Shown here: positions 25,431 to 34,162 of the stretch, piece by piece | How positions within the stretch are numbered: the first letter of the stretch is position 1 | Layout of the letters: the number at the start of each line of letters is the position of its first letter | Source of the DNA: JBDKUD01 sp050943315 | GTDB lineage: Bacteria > Bacillota > Syntrophomonadia > Syntrophomonadales > Syntrophomonadaceae | Direction: 5' to 3' | NCBI GenBank assembly: GCA_050943315.1 | Contig: JBMNOY010000003.1 | Span: 11,093 to 75,092 of the forward strand | Length of the DNA stretch: 64,000 nt | Notes under the pieces: generated by a model | What the model was told of the DNA's origin: nothing | The model's input: the letters and a program-made list of their open reading frames with translations, nothing else | The model's database searches: none | Position numbers and translations under genes: made by a program

Positions 25431-27302
25431 TTGTATGATGCAGGTAGTTACGATGTAGTAGTGGTGGGCGCAGGTCATGCCGGCTGTGAAGCGGCCCTGG
25501 CCGCCGCACGGTTAGGCTGTGATACCTTATTGATCACTTTAAGTATAGATAACGTAGCGCTTATGCCATGTAATCCGTCTATCGGCGGGCCGGCCAAGGC
25601 CCAACTGGTAAGGGAGATAGATGCTTTGGGGGGCGAGATGGGAGTAAATATTGACAAAACGGCCCTGCAAATGAGGATTATAAACACCGGTAAAGGACCG
25701 GCTGTACAGGCTTTAAGGGCCCAGGCGGATAAACACGAGTATCATAGCGAGATGCTAAAGACATTGCTTAATCAGCCCCACCTGGATTTAATAATGGCTG
25801 AGGCAGAGGCCATCCAAACCACCAATGGCCGTATTTCAGGTGTTCTTACCCGGACCGGGGCCTGTTTTGGGTGCCGGGCAGTGGTGGTAACTTCGGGAAC
25901 ATATCTTAAGGGCCGTATTTTTGTGGGGGATATAGCTTATGAAGGCGGACCAGGCAACCAGTATCCCGCTGTGAAACTCTCCGATAGCCTGAAGGCTCAT
26001 GGAATAGTGCTGGGAAGATTTAAGACTGGTACCCCGCCGCGTATTCACCGGCGCAGTGTTGATTTTTCCAAGATGATTGAACAGCCTGGGGATGACCGCC
26101 CCTTGCGGTTTTCCTTTATTACTCCCCTGGTTAAAAGAGCTCAATTGTCATGCTGGTTAACCCATAGTACCCCGGAAACTCACCAGGTGGTAAGAGATAA
26201 TTTGGAGCGGGCACCTTTGTTTACCGGGGTAATCAAGGGCCGGGGTCCTCGCTATTGTCCGTCCTTTGAGGATAAAGTGGTGCGTTTTGCTAACAAAGAA
26301 TCCCACCAGTTGTTTATTGAACCAGAGGGAAAAAACACTGAGGAGATGTATGTCCAGGGATTAAACACCAGTTTGCCAGAGGATGTACAGATTAAGGTGT
26401 TGAAAAGTATCCCCGGGTTGGAAAATGTGCGTATGGTCAGGACCGGATATGCTATTGAGTATGATTACGTGATTCCTTCCCAGCTGAAGTTAACGCTGGA
26501 AACCAAGGTAGTGCCGGGATTATTTACAGCCGGACAGATTAATGGCACTTCGGGCTATGAGGAAGCCGCTGCACAAGGTTTAGTTGCAGGAATTAATGCC
26601 GCATTGCAGGCAAAAGGAGAGGAGCCTTTTATACTTAAACGCAGTGAGGCCTATATCGGGGTAATGGTTGATGACCTGGTTACCAAAGATTTTGACGAGC
26701 CTTACCGGCTGTTAACTTCACGAGCTGAGTACCGGCTATTATTAAGGCAGGATAATGCTGATCTGCGTCTTACCGAAAAGGGACGCCGCATCGGACTGGT
26801 AGATGATGTCAGGTGGAAAATATTTGAGGACAAAAAGAATACTCTGGAAAAAAGTATTAAAGACATGAAGGCTGCCTGGGTTACTCCGGGGGATGAAAAA
26901 ATGGCTAATTACTTGGAAAATATCCACAGCGCCCCCTTAAAGGACCGCATTTCCCTCTGGGAACTGTTGAGAAGACCAGAGGTTAAGGTTAATGATTTGG
27001 TGGAAAATGACTGGTTACCGCCTCTGGAACTGGATATACTTGAACAATTGGAAATTCAATCTAAATACGAGGGATATATTAACAAACAGAAAGAGCAGAT
27101 TGAGCGTTTTGAAAAGATGGAGCGCAAGCAAATACCGGAAGATATTAATTATGATGAGGTATATGGCCTGTCCAACGAAGCCCTGCAGAAATTAAAACAG
27201 GTGCGTCCCCTTTCAATTGGCCAGGCTTCCCGGCTGGCTGGGGTAAATCCAGCTGATGTAAGCATTTTATTAATTTTTTTAGAGAAAAAAAGAAGGAAAT
27301 AA
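25431..27302 (+). CDS. mnmG: tRNA uridine-5-carboxymethylaminomethyl modification enzyme MnmG
   Basis: FAD-dependent partner of MnmE in U34 modification. 623 residues, full length. The FAD-binding motif is VVGAGHAGCEAALAAARLG near the N-terminus; PCNPSIGGPAKAQLVREIDALGGEMG and GTSGYEEAAAQGLVAGINAA are family signatures. The start is TTG 25431, ten bases after AGGAGGG. It begins the mnmG-rsmG-noc run. Confidence 0.97.
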   Translation: MYDAGSYDVVVVGAGHAGCEAALAAARLGCDTLLITLSIDNVALMPCNPSIGGPAKAQLVREIDALGGEMGVNIDKTALQMRIINTGKGPAVQALRAQADKHEYHSEMLKTLLNQPHLDLIMAEAEAIQTTNGRISGVLTRTGACFGCRAVVVTSGTYLKGRIFVGDIAYEGGPGNQYPAVKLSDSLKAHGIVLGRFKTGTPPRIHRRSVDFSKMIEQPGDDRPLRFSFITPLVKRAQLSCWLTHSTPETHQVVRDNLERAPLFTGVIKGRGPRYCPSFEDKVVRFANKESHQLFIEPEGKNTEEMYVQGLNTSLPEDVQIKVLKSIPGLENVRMVRTGYAIEYDYVIPSQLKLTLETKVVPGLFTAGQINGTSGYEEAAAQGLVAGINAALQAKGEEPFILKRSEAYIGVMVDDLVTKDFDEPYRLLTSRAEYRLLLRQDNADLRLTEKGRRIGLVDDVRWKIFEDKKNTLEKSIKDMKAAWVTPGDEKMANYLENIHSAPLKDRISLWELLRRPEVKVNDLVENDWLPPLELDILEQLEIQSKYEGYINKQKEQIERFEKMERKQIPEDINYDEVYGLSNEALQKLKQVRPLSIGQASRLAGVNPADVSILLIFLEKKRRK

Positions 27303-27311
27303 AAAAAATAT

Positions 27312-27959
27312 ATGGAAATAACTGTAAAGAGGTTTAAAGAACTAGTTCTCAGCGAGAACGAGAAACAAAACCTGATTAGCAGGAAGTCGGTCCATTATGA
27401 ATTGGACAAACATATTGAAGATAGCAGCAGAATTTTAGATATTATCTCTTTCACAAACCACAAAGTCGTGGATCTGGGTAGTGGAGCAGGTTTTCCCGGC
27501 TTAATACTGGCTATTTTTTGCCGGGAGGCAAATTTCACATTGGTAGAGTCGGACCAGAAGAAAAGCCAGTTTTTAAAAAATGCCATCCAGGAGCTGGGTT
27601 TGTCTCATGTAGAGGTAATCTGTGCGAGAGCGGAGGTATTGGGACAGGATAAAGTTTTTCGAGAACAATTTGATTATTGTACCAGCCGGGCGGTAGCAGC
27701 TATGAATATACTGCTGGAATACTCGCTTCCCCTGGTCAAAATGGGGGGACAGGTCTTAATGTGGAAAGGGAGCAATTATCAGCGCGAAATCGAGGAATCC
27801 CGGCATGCTTTGCAGCAGTTGGGGGGAACCATGGGGGAGGTTTACTTGTATAACCTGCTGGAAGAAAGAGATAGGGCCATCGTAATAGTTGATAAGACTT
27901 CAGCAACTCCTGCTAAGTACCCGCGCCGGGTGGGTATTCCATCCAAGCGGCCATTATAA
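27312..27959 (+). CDS. rsmG: 16S rRNA (guanine-527-N7) methyltransferase RsmG
   Basis: Methylates G527 of 16S rRNA using S-adenosylmethionine. 215 residues. The SAM-binding motif is VVDLGSGAGFPGLILAI, followed by the acidic motif LVESDQKKSQFL; TSRAVAAMNILLEY is also typical. The ATG start is nine bases after the mnmG stop, with no strong separate binding site (AAAGAAGGAAAT overlaps the mnmG end). Confidence 0.96.
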   Translation: MEITVKRFKELVLSENEKQNLISRKSVHYELDKHIEDSSRILDIISFTNHKVVDLGSGAGFPGLILAIFCREANFTLVESDQKKSQFLKNAIQELGLSHVEVICARAEVLGQDKVFREQFDYCTSRAVAAMNILLEYSLPLVKMGGQVLMWKGSNYQREIEESRHALQQLGGTMGEVYLYNLLEERDRAIVIVDKTSATPAKYPRRVGIPSKRPL

Positions 27960-27976
27960 TAGGGGGAGTGGGTGCC

Positions 27977-28834
27977 ATGGGCAAAGGACCATTGGAACGG
28001 TTACTGGGGGCGAAAAGTAATCAGGAACGGGTTATTTATGTGAATATAAATGAAATTACCACGAATCCTTTTCAACCCCGCAAAGAGTTCGATAGGGAAA
28101 ATCTGTCTGAACTGGCCCAGTCTATTCTTTCCTACGGGGTTATCCAGCCCATTATTGTACGTAAGGCCAGGGAAGGATACCAGATTGTAGCCGGGGAGAG
28201 AAGGTATCGGGCCTGCCAGCTAATAGGACTGAAAGAAATTCCGGCGATAGTTCAGGATATGAATGATGAAAAAGCTGCGGCTGTATCGCTTATCGAAAAC
28301 CTTCAGCGCAAGGACCTGAATTATTTCGAGGAAGCTAATGCCTATAGCATTTTAATCAGTACCTTTGGTATGACTCAGGAGGAACTGGCCCGCAAAGTAG
28401 GTAAAAGCCAGTCGGCTATTGCCAACAAACTCCGTCTTTTAAAACTAAGCAGCATGGTGAGAAGTTATATTTCTCCGGATATCATTACGGAACGTCATGC
28501 CCGGGCCCTTTTAAAGCTAAACAGCCCGGAAATGCAGTATGAAGTTGTTAAACAAATTTATCAAAAGGAACTAACGGTAAAAGAAACCGAGGAACTGGTG
28601 GAAAAGCTAAGAGTAAATAATATTCCCCAGGAAACTGCCAAAGAAGCTGGCCCCAGTGTCTCGATGATTATTAGAGATGCACGCATTTTTCTAAATACTA
28701 TCAAAGAAACGGTTAGCCGGGCCAAACAAACAGGTATTGAAATATACATGGTGGAAAATGACAATGACCGTGAATATGAAGTGACCATAAGGATACCTAA
28801 GCAAAAGATTGCCCGGCAAAGAACCCTGGCCTAG
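27977..28834 (+). CDS. noc: Nucleoid occlusion protein Noc (ParB-like)
   Basis: ParB/Spo0J-family DNA-binding protein, about 285 residues. It has the ParB N-terminal domain (NPFQPRKEF, IVAGERRYRACQLIGLKEIPAIV), a helix-turn-helix (MTQEELARKVGKSQSAIANKLRLLKL) and a C-terminal dimerisation domain. Its place after rsmG and before parA is that of Noc, which blocks division over the nucleoid, rather than ParB itself, which is at 30030. The start is ATG 27977 with AGGGGGAG eight bases upstream; GTG 27968 is in frame. No obvious Noc-binding palindrome was found nearby. Confidence 0.9.
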   Translation: MGKGPLERLLGAKSNQERVIYVNINEITTNPFQPRKEFDRENLSELAQSILSYGVIQPIIVRKAREGYQIVAGERRYRACQLIGLKEIPAIVQDMNDEKAAAVSLIENLQRKDLNYFEEANAYSILISTFGMTQEELARKVGKSQSAIANKLRLLKLSSMVRSYISPDIITERHARALLKLNSPEMQYEVVKQIYQKELTVKETEELVEKLRVNNIPQETAKEAGPSVSMIIRDARIFLNTIKETVSRAKQTGIEIYMVENDNDREYEVTIRIPKQKIARQRTLA

Positions 28835-28973
28835 TTGATTCAACAGAGATGGATACAGCTCTTTTGTTTAAAAAGTGAAGCAATAATATATTACTTATAA
28901 CATAACTTTGCCCTTAGAGGTAAATAGTTGTTATACTGATATTTGAATAACCTATTTAAATATTTCCGAATAT

Positions 28974-29019
28974 AAAGGCATTATTTATGTACCTGGCTTT
29001 ACATAAATGATGCTTTTTG
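28974..29019 (+). terminator. Terminator-like hairpin after noc
   Basis: Imperfect stem of about 17 pairs: AAAGGCATTATTTATGTA with TTACATAAATGATGCTTTTT, followed by a short T run. It probably ends the mnmG-rsmG-noc transcript. The rest of the 441-base noc-parA gap (28835-29275) is AT-rich and shows no gene. Confidence 0.65.
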
Positions 29020-29275
29020 TTTGGGATTAGTGAACCTGGCTAATATATGAGATTAATTAAATATTTACCTTACCGATTGTAGGTATTCCTATCCTTACGA
29101 AGGTTATTCAGTGTTAATTAAACTAAATCTGTGTCCTTCTGGGTTGCATTAATAAATATTAGAGTTTTCTACCTAAAGGATAATTAATTTGGTTAATGTG
29201 GTGGTAATTGAGAAGGATTTGTTTTAGAGTAAAAGAATTAGAATAATTGTAAGGTATGGGGAAGGGTGAACAATC

Positions 29276-30037
29276 ATGGGGAAAGTTATTGCCATTACCA
29301 ATCAGAAAGGCGGGGTAGGCAAAACTACTACGGCTATTAACCTGGCGGCTTGTATTGCTATGTCCGGACGGAAAGTGTTGTTGGTTGATTGTGATCCCCA
29401 GGGAAATGCCACCAGTGGATTAGGAGTTAATCGCAAAAAGCTTAAGCTGTGTATTTATAATCTTTTAGTTGACGGCATAAATGCCGACCAGCTTATCATA
29501 AGGACCAAGGTTTCTGGACTTGACCTGCTGCCGGCAACTATACAGCTAGCCGGGGCGGAGGTGGAGATGGCAACGCGCCGCGACCGGGAATTTGTTTTAA
29601 AAGAAAAGCTGGATTTAATAAAGAATGATTATGATTATATATTTCTGGATTGTCCTCCATCACTGGGCCTTATTACGGTCAATGCATTAATCGCCGGGGA
29701 TACGGTTTTGATTCCGCTGCAATGTGAATATTATGCCCTGGAGGGTCTAAGTCAGTTAATGGAAACCATTCACCTGGTGCGCAAAAAGCTAAACAAAGCA
29801 TTACGTGTTGAAGGTATAGTGTTTACCATGTTTGACGGCCGTACTAATTTATCCATTCAGGTAGTTGATGAGGTAAAAAAACATTTCCGCAGGGAGGTAT
29901 ATAGAACCATCATACCCCGGAATGTCCGTCTTAGTGAAGCCCCCAGTCATGGAAAGCCTATAGTTGTTTATGATCCTCGCTCCAGGGGTGCTGAAGTATA
30001 CATGGATTTAGCGAAGGAGGTGTTAGAGCGTGGCTAA
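29276..30037 (+). CDS. parA: Chromosome partitioning ATPase ParA (Soj)
   Basis: Walker-type ATPase for chromosome segregation and regulation of DnaA. 253 residues. The deviant Walker A is KGGVGKTTTAINLA at residues 11-24, with DCDPQGNAT and LDCPPSLG as the A' and B motifs. ATG start with AAGGGTGA upstream. The stop overlaps the parB start by eight bases. Confidence 0.97.
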   Translation: MGKVIAITNQKGGVGKTTTAINLAACIAMSGRKVLLVDCDPQGNATSGLGVNRKKLKLCIYNLLVDGINADQLIIRTKVSGLDLLPATIQLAGAEVEMATRRDREFVLKEKLDLIKNDYDYIFLDCPPSLGLITVNALIAGDTVLIPLQCEYYALEGLSQLMETIHLVRKKLNKALRVEGIVFTMFDGRTNLSIQVVDEVKKHFRREVYRTIIPRNVRLSEAPSHGKPIVVYDPRSRGAEVYMDLAKEVLERG

Positions 30038-30881
30038 ACAACGCGGATTAGGAAGAGGCTTGGATGCCTTGCTTTCGCTGGATGAGGAGATGGAGAGCAA
30101 CAGCATTAAGGAAATCGATATTGACAAGATTGAGGTGGGAATTAATCAACCGCGACAGACATTTAATAAAGAATCATTACAGGAACTGGCGGTCTCCATA
30201 AAGGAACACGGGATATTGCAGCCGCTTCTGGTTAGGCCGCAAGGGGATTGCTTTGAAATTGTAGCCGGTGAAAGGCGCTGGCGGGCAGCAAAATTGGCCG
30301 GTTTAACCCAGGTTCCAGCAGTGGTTAAAGAGATGGACGACCTGTCAGCGGCAGAGATTTCTCTTATTGAGAATATTCAAAGAGATGACCTGTCAATTAT
30401 TGAGGAAGCCCGGGCTTATAAGAAATTGGTGGATACATATGGCTATACCCAGGAAACTATTGGTGACAAAATAGGCAAGAGCCGCTCGCATGTAACTAAT
30501 TGCCTTAGAATTCTCAGTTTACCGGACCGAATTTTGGAAATGCTGGACAAAAAGATTCTTACTGCTGGTCATGCCCGGGCACTACTCACCCTGACCAGTG
30601 ACCAACAACGCTTGAAAGCGGCCGAAGAGATAGCGGCAGAGAATCTTACCGTACGCGAGACCGAAAAAATGGTGAAACGCAAAGGCCGCCGGAGAGCAAG
30701 AGTTACTAAAACTAATCTGCAAATTAAGCCGGTAGAGATTGTGGACCTGGAGGAGAAAATGGAACAACAATTAGGTACCCGGGTGCAAATAGTTACCCAG
30801 TCTAAAGGGGGCAAAATTGAAATCTCCTACTATAGTGATGAAGACCTGGAAAGAATTTTAGAAATAATAATGCCGGCTTAG
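30030..30881 (+). CDS. parB: Chromosome partitioning CTPase ParB (Spo0J)
   Basis: Binds parS and spreads as a CTP-dependent clamp; 283 residues. The CTP-binding motif is seen around AGERRWRAAKLAGL, and the helix-turn-helix in TIGDKIGKSRSHVTNCLRIL. The start is GTG 30030 (MAKQRGLGRGLDALL, typical for ParB), after GGAGGTGTTAG. Two perfect parS sites lie 150 bases and 1.9 kb downstream. Confidence 0.97.
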   Translation: MAKQRGLGRGLDALLSLDEEMESNSIKEIDIDKIEVGINQPRQTFNKESLQELAVSIKEHGILQPLLVRPQGDCFEIVAGERRWRAAKLAGLTQVPAVVKEMDDLSAAEISLIENIQRDDLSIIEEARAYKKLVDTYGYTQETIGDKIGKSRSHVTNCLRILSLPDRILEMLDKKILTAGHARALLTLTSDQQRLKAAEEIAAENLTVRETEKMVKRKGRRRARVTKTNLQIKPVEIVDLEEKMEQQLGTRVQIVTQSKGGKIEISYYSDEDLERILEIIMPA

Positions 30882-30924
30882 GCAGCTTAAACAACCTATT
30901 ATAAGAAATCATATAAAGTAATTG

Positions 30925-30960
30925 AGCGGAGACAGCAATTTGCCTCCGCTGTTTATTTTT
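30925..30960 (+). terminator. Terminator of parAB
   Basis: AGCGGAG (30925-30931) pairs with CTCCGCT (30944-30950), followed by GTTTATTTTT. It lies 43 bases after the parB stop. Confidence 0.8.
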
Positions 30961-31016
30961 ATGATGATGGCGGATTTTTTAGACAAGTCATAGGAGAAAA
31001 ATAATGCTAAGACCAT

Positions 31017-31056
31017 TTCGAGCAGAAATGTTTCACGTGAAACATTTCTGCTCGAA
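31017..31056. other. parS centromere site 1 within a 40-base palindrome
   Basis: The core TGTTTCACGTGAAACA (31029-31044) is identical to the Bacillus consensus parS. The symmetry extends for another 12 bases on each side (TTCGAGCAGAAA...TTTCTGCTCGAA), giving a perfect 40-base inverted repeat. It is the ParB loading site. Confidence 0.97.
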
Positions 31057-31599
31057 GCGAGTAGCAGTGGGCAATGAAGACAGGTTAAGAACTTCATTTT
31101 GGACACGTTTTTTAAGCTTGGCAGGAATCTCGAAATTATACCTGCTGCTCTTGGTCGGTTAGAAAAAGACCGGGTTAAGGTAATATGGTTACTTACCAGG
31201 CGGGAGTAATAAGCCGTAAATATGCCTATTATTCAACTCGGAGAGTCAAAAATAATAGTTTGCTGTTAATGCAATTATTAATGAATAGGGAGAAATCCAC
31301 TGTAGTGCTCCGCAGTTGTGGGGATTTGCCGTGACCACGAATAATTTAATTTGGTACTAAAACAGCTAAAGAGTGCCAGCGCAAAGAAGCAAAAACCACC
31401 CGGCATTTTCTGTCATTATAAGTTTAAGTAGTTATTAAGTATTGGCAAAGGTTATTTTTGCTTGACCGGATTATTTTAGGTATCACATGTTCAGGAGGGG
31501 ATTGAATTATGGGATAATATGATTAAATTACGGCGCTAATTTTGGGTGCAGATGCTGACTCACTTATCCAGAGTGAGTGAGACAAAGGGGGGAGAATAA
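31057..31599. other. Non-coding stretch between parS1 and the SDR gene
   Basis: About 540 bases without a supported gene. A segment near 31097-31127 (GACACGTTTTTTAAGC) resembles the sequence after parS2 (GACACGTTTTGGGAAG). A GC-richer stretch at about 31288-31420 contains several short complementary pieces (for example GGGAGAAATCC, CTCCGCAGTTGTGGGG) but matches no riboswitch I can assign. AGGAGGGG occurs at 31493-31500 followed by TTGAATTATG, but the frame closes quickly. The start region of the SDR gene has GGGGGGAG at 31587-31594. Confidence 0.5.
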
Positions 31600-32544
31600 A
31601 TAACCACTAAAACAGTAATTATTACCGGTGCAAATTCTGGTATAGGCAGGGCAGCAGCCATCAGGTTTGCCCAGGCCGGGCACAAGGTTATCATGGCTTG
31701 CCGTAACCTTGACAAAAGCAGAAAGGTACAGCAAGAGATAATCAGCCTGACTGGCAGTCGACAGGTGGATTTACTCCGGCTGGATGTATCTTCTTTTAAA
31801 GCCATAGAGAACTTTTGTGCCGAGTTTAGCGAAAAGTACCATAAGCTGGATATATTAATCCATAATGCAGGATATTTCAATCATGGAGAAAAAAACTACC
31901 AGCTCAGCCAGGATAACATTGAACTAACATTTGCCACTAATGCCCTGGGCCCTTTTTTAATGACGCACTTGTTGAGGGACTTGCTTAAAAAAGCGGACAG
32001 GGCGAGAATTCTCAATGCTTGCAGCACTAATATCAGACACTTCTTTGAACCCCAACGTAAAATTGATTTTGATAATCTACAGGGAGAATTCATGGACACC
32101 AAACCCTATAACAGTTATAAAATGTATGGTGACTCTAAAATGGCCTTATTATTGCTGACGTTCAAGATGGCAGAGGAATTTAAGGCGGAAGGGATCAGAG
32201 TAAACGCCGTACAAATACCGGCTATCAAATTGTCCCCAGAGAGTATCAGAAAATTCAAACCAGCCTGGCGGTTGGCCGCCCGCATTCAGAATGTTTTTAG
32301 CTCTGCGCCGGAAACCATGGCAGAGACCTATTATTATATATGCACAGCGGCAGAGTTTAACGATGTTACCGGCAAACTTATCAATGATAAAAGGGAGATT
32401 ATGCAACCATCACCGTATACTCGGGGACTAAGGCAGGAATTAAAACAGTTGGGTGATAAAAGTATTTACCCTAAATATGCCGCTAATCCAGACAACATTG
32501 ATAGAATGTGGAATCTGGCGGTTAAGCTTACTAATATAAATTAA
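31600..32544 (+). CDS. Short-chain dehydrogenase/reductase with an apparent AUA start
   Basis: SDR-family oxidoreductase, 314 residues if it starts at ATA 31600. The NAD(P)-binding motif TGANSGIG lies at residues 9-16 (TTKTVIITGANSGIGRAAA), then NNAG-like HNAG, and the catalytic pair Y-x-x-x-K (SYKMYGDSK region). The only frame-consistent start before this motif is ATA: an in-frame TAA sits directly before it and no ATG, GTG or TTG occurs until ATG 31693, which would delete the nucleotide-binding motif. GGGGAG lies five bases before the ATA. The gene lies between the two parS sites. Closest in style to retinol dehydrogenase/WW-domain oxidoreductase-type SDRs; substrate unknown. Confidence 0.8.
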   Translation: MTTKTVIITGANSGIGRAAAIRFAQAGHKVIMACRNLDKSRKVQQEIISLTGSRQVDLLRLDVSSFKAIENFCAEFSEKYHKLDILIHNAGYFNHGEKNYQLSQDNIELTFATNALGPFLMTHLLRDLLKKADRARILNACSTNIRHFFEPQRKIDFDNLQGEFMDTKPYNSYKMYGDSKMALLLLTFKMAEEFKAEGIRVNAVQIPAIKLSPESIRKFKPAWRLAARIQNVFSSAPETMAETYYYICTAAEFNDVTGKLINDKREIMQPSPYTRGLRQELKQLGDKSIYPKYAANPDNIDRMWNLAVKLTNIN

Positions 32545-32730
32545 ACTACTGGAGAGATTATTTTCGGCAAGCATATACAGCGGGAAGGGCTCTTTTACCT
32601 GTTTGGGCGGTAAGAATATTGAAGCTAAAACTGAACCAATTAGGGAAGACCGGGCGGTCTTTCTGGTTAGGCAAGTACAGGCAATTTATGCGGCTCGCCA
32701 GGACGGAAGAGTGTTTGACAACCACTACCG

Positions 32731-32762
32731 GGCAGAAATGTTTCACGTGAAACATTTCTGCC
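32731..32762. other. parS centromere site 2 within a 32-base palindrome
   Basis: A second perfect TGTTTCACGTGAAACA core (32739-32754), extended to GGCAGAAA...TTTCTGCC (32 bases). The inner 28 bases, GCAGAAA on each side included, are the same as in site 1. The downstream flank also resembles that of site 1. Confidence 0.97.
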
Positions 32763-32834
32763 CTAAGCCAGTAACCACGCGGCTTCAGAAGATTTTAACA
32801 ACCTCGTTTAAGACACGTTTTGGGAAGTACCTGG

Positions 32835-34016
32835 TTAGGTTCGGTTGGCTGCCCAACGGTCAATAGCTGCAAGAACATCAACCAGAGGCAGGTTGTATTC
32901 CGCAGCAATAGCCTGGCAATCATCATACTCGGGTTTAAACCGGATACGACCCGAAGGCAGTATCCATCTTTTTATACGCACTTCACCCCAGGGAGTAGTC
33001 AGTTTCTCCTGCTCTCTTTCGGCCATTAACCTGGTTTCCATCCGGCAGCGAACCCCCAGGGTGCTGGTCTGCTCGATAAGACTTTGAGAAAGTCTCTGTG
33101 CAGCGTGGGGAGCAGCGAGAAGGGTAATAAGAGTGCCTGGGCGGTTTTTTTTCATTATTACCGGGGAGGTAAAAAAGTCAAATACATCCTGGTCGGATAG
33201 AAAATAGCTATATAAATGAGAAAATACCTCGGGGTTCAAATCATCTACTTCGGTTTCCAATACTGCCACCCGGGGGTCAGGCCGGTCAGCTGACGGTATA
33301 TATGAATCAGCCCGAACCACTCTTAACAAATTAGGAACCTTATCCCGGCGTAATTTGGAGCCGGCTCCATACCCCACTTGACGGGGTATGCAAGCTGGAA
33401 GAGGGCCGAATTGGGAACAGATAGTTTTTAGCAGTGCCGCTCCAGTAGGAGTAACCAGTTCCATTCCCGCATCGGAACCATGGCAGGGTATATCTTTTAA
33501 CAATAAGGCTGTAGCCGGGGCTGGCACCGGGTATCTTCCATGGCTAATATCTATATAACCGCCTGGCCAGGGTAATGGAGATGAATGAACAACCGGCTTG
33601 CCCATCAGTTCCAGGGCAATAAAGGTACCGGTGATATCCACAATAGTGTCCACCGCCCCAATTTCATGAAAATGAACCTGCTCAAGATCTATTCCGTGTA
33701 CACTTGCCTCTGCTTCAGCCAGTTCCTGCAACACCTTTAATGATCCACTGGTAACAAATTCGGAGAGACCGCTCTGGGCTACGATTTCAACCAGATGGTG
33801 CAGGTGTCTTAAGGGGGCCCGGCCGTCATCCTCAACCCTAAAAGCGGAACAACTGATTCCCCCCACCACTTTTTTTTCCCAGGATAAGTTTACGGGCAGA
33901 TTAAGGGCCGCAATTTGCTCCTCAAGCTGGTTAAGTGATACCCCGCAATCCAGCAAAGCACCGATAATCATATCCCCGGATATACCGGAAAAACAGTCGA
34001 AATACAGTAAGGACAT
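32835..34016 (-). CDS. larC: Nickel pincer cofactor biosynthesis protein LarC
   Basis: LarC/DUF111 family, 393 residues: a nickel insertase that completes the nickel-pincer nucleotide cofactor, using CTP. The N-terminus LYFDCFSGISGDMIIGALLD and the EIGAVDTIVDITGT and PVPAPATALLLKDIP segments are family signatures. It is a single uninterrupted frame, unlike lactobacilli, where it is made through a ribosomal frameshift. The ATG start is preceded by GGGAGGT. No larA, larB or larE is seen in the window, so its partner enzyme must be elsewhere. Confidence 0.92.
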   Translation of the reverse strand: MSLLYFDCFSGISGDMIIGALLDCGVSLNQLEEQIAALNLPVNLSWEKKVVGGISCSAFRVEDDGRAPLRHLHHLVEIVAQSGLSEFVTSGSLKVLQELAEAEASVHGIDLEQVHFHEIGAVDTIVDITGTFIALELMGKPVVHSSPLPWPGGYIDISHGRYPVPAPATALLLKDIPCHGSDAGMELVTPTGAALLKTICSQFGPLPACIPRQVGYGAGSKLRRDKVPNLLRVVRADSYIPSADRPDPRVAVLETEVDDLNPEVFSHLYSYFLSDQDVFDFFTSPVIMKKNRPGTLITLLAAPHAAQRLSQSLIEQTSTLGVRCRMETRLMAEREQEKLTTPWGEVRIKRWILPSGRIRFKPEYDDCQAIAAEYNLPLVDVLAAIDRWAANRT

Positions 34017-34162
34017 AAATACCTCCCAAATATAGATTAGCTTTTAAAATAACCTTATATTTTACAAAAGTCAAAAAGATTGATATTATGACAAAAAAAT
34101 GTAAACACTAATCACGATTTATTCAAATATTAATATTACATCAAATTGGTTGAGGTTATGAA

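Noticed and set aside
31260..31420. Cobalamin-riboswitch-like pieces (AATAGGGAGAAATCC, CTCCGCAGTTGTGG) before the SDR gene
   Set aside because: The B12 box (GCCAGGAGACCTGCC-like) and the GGTG element are missing and no cobalamin gene follows.
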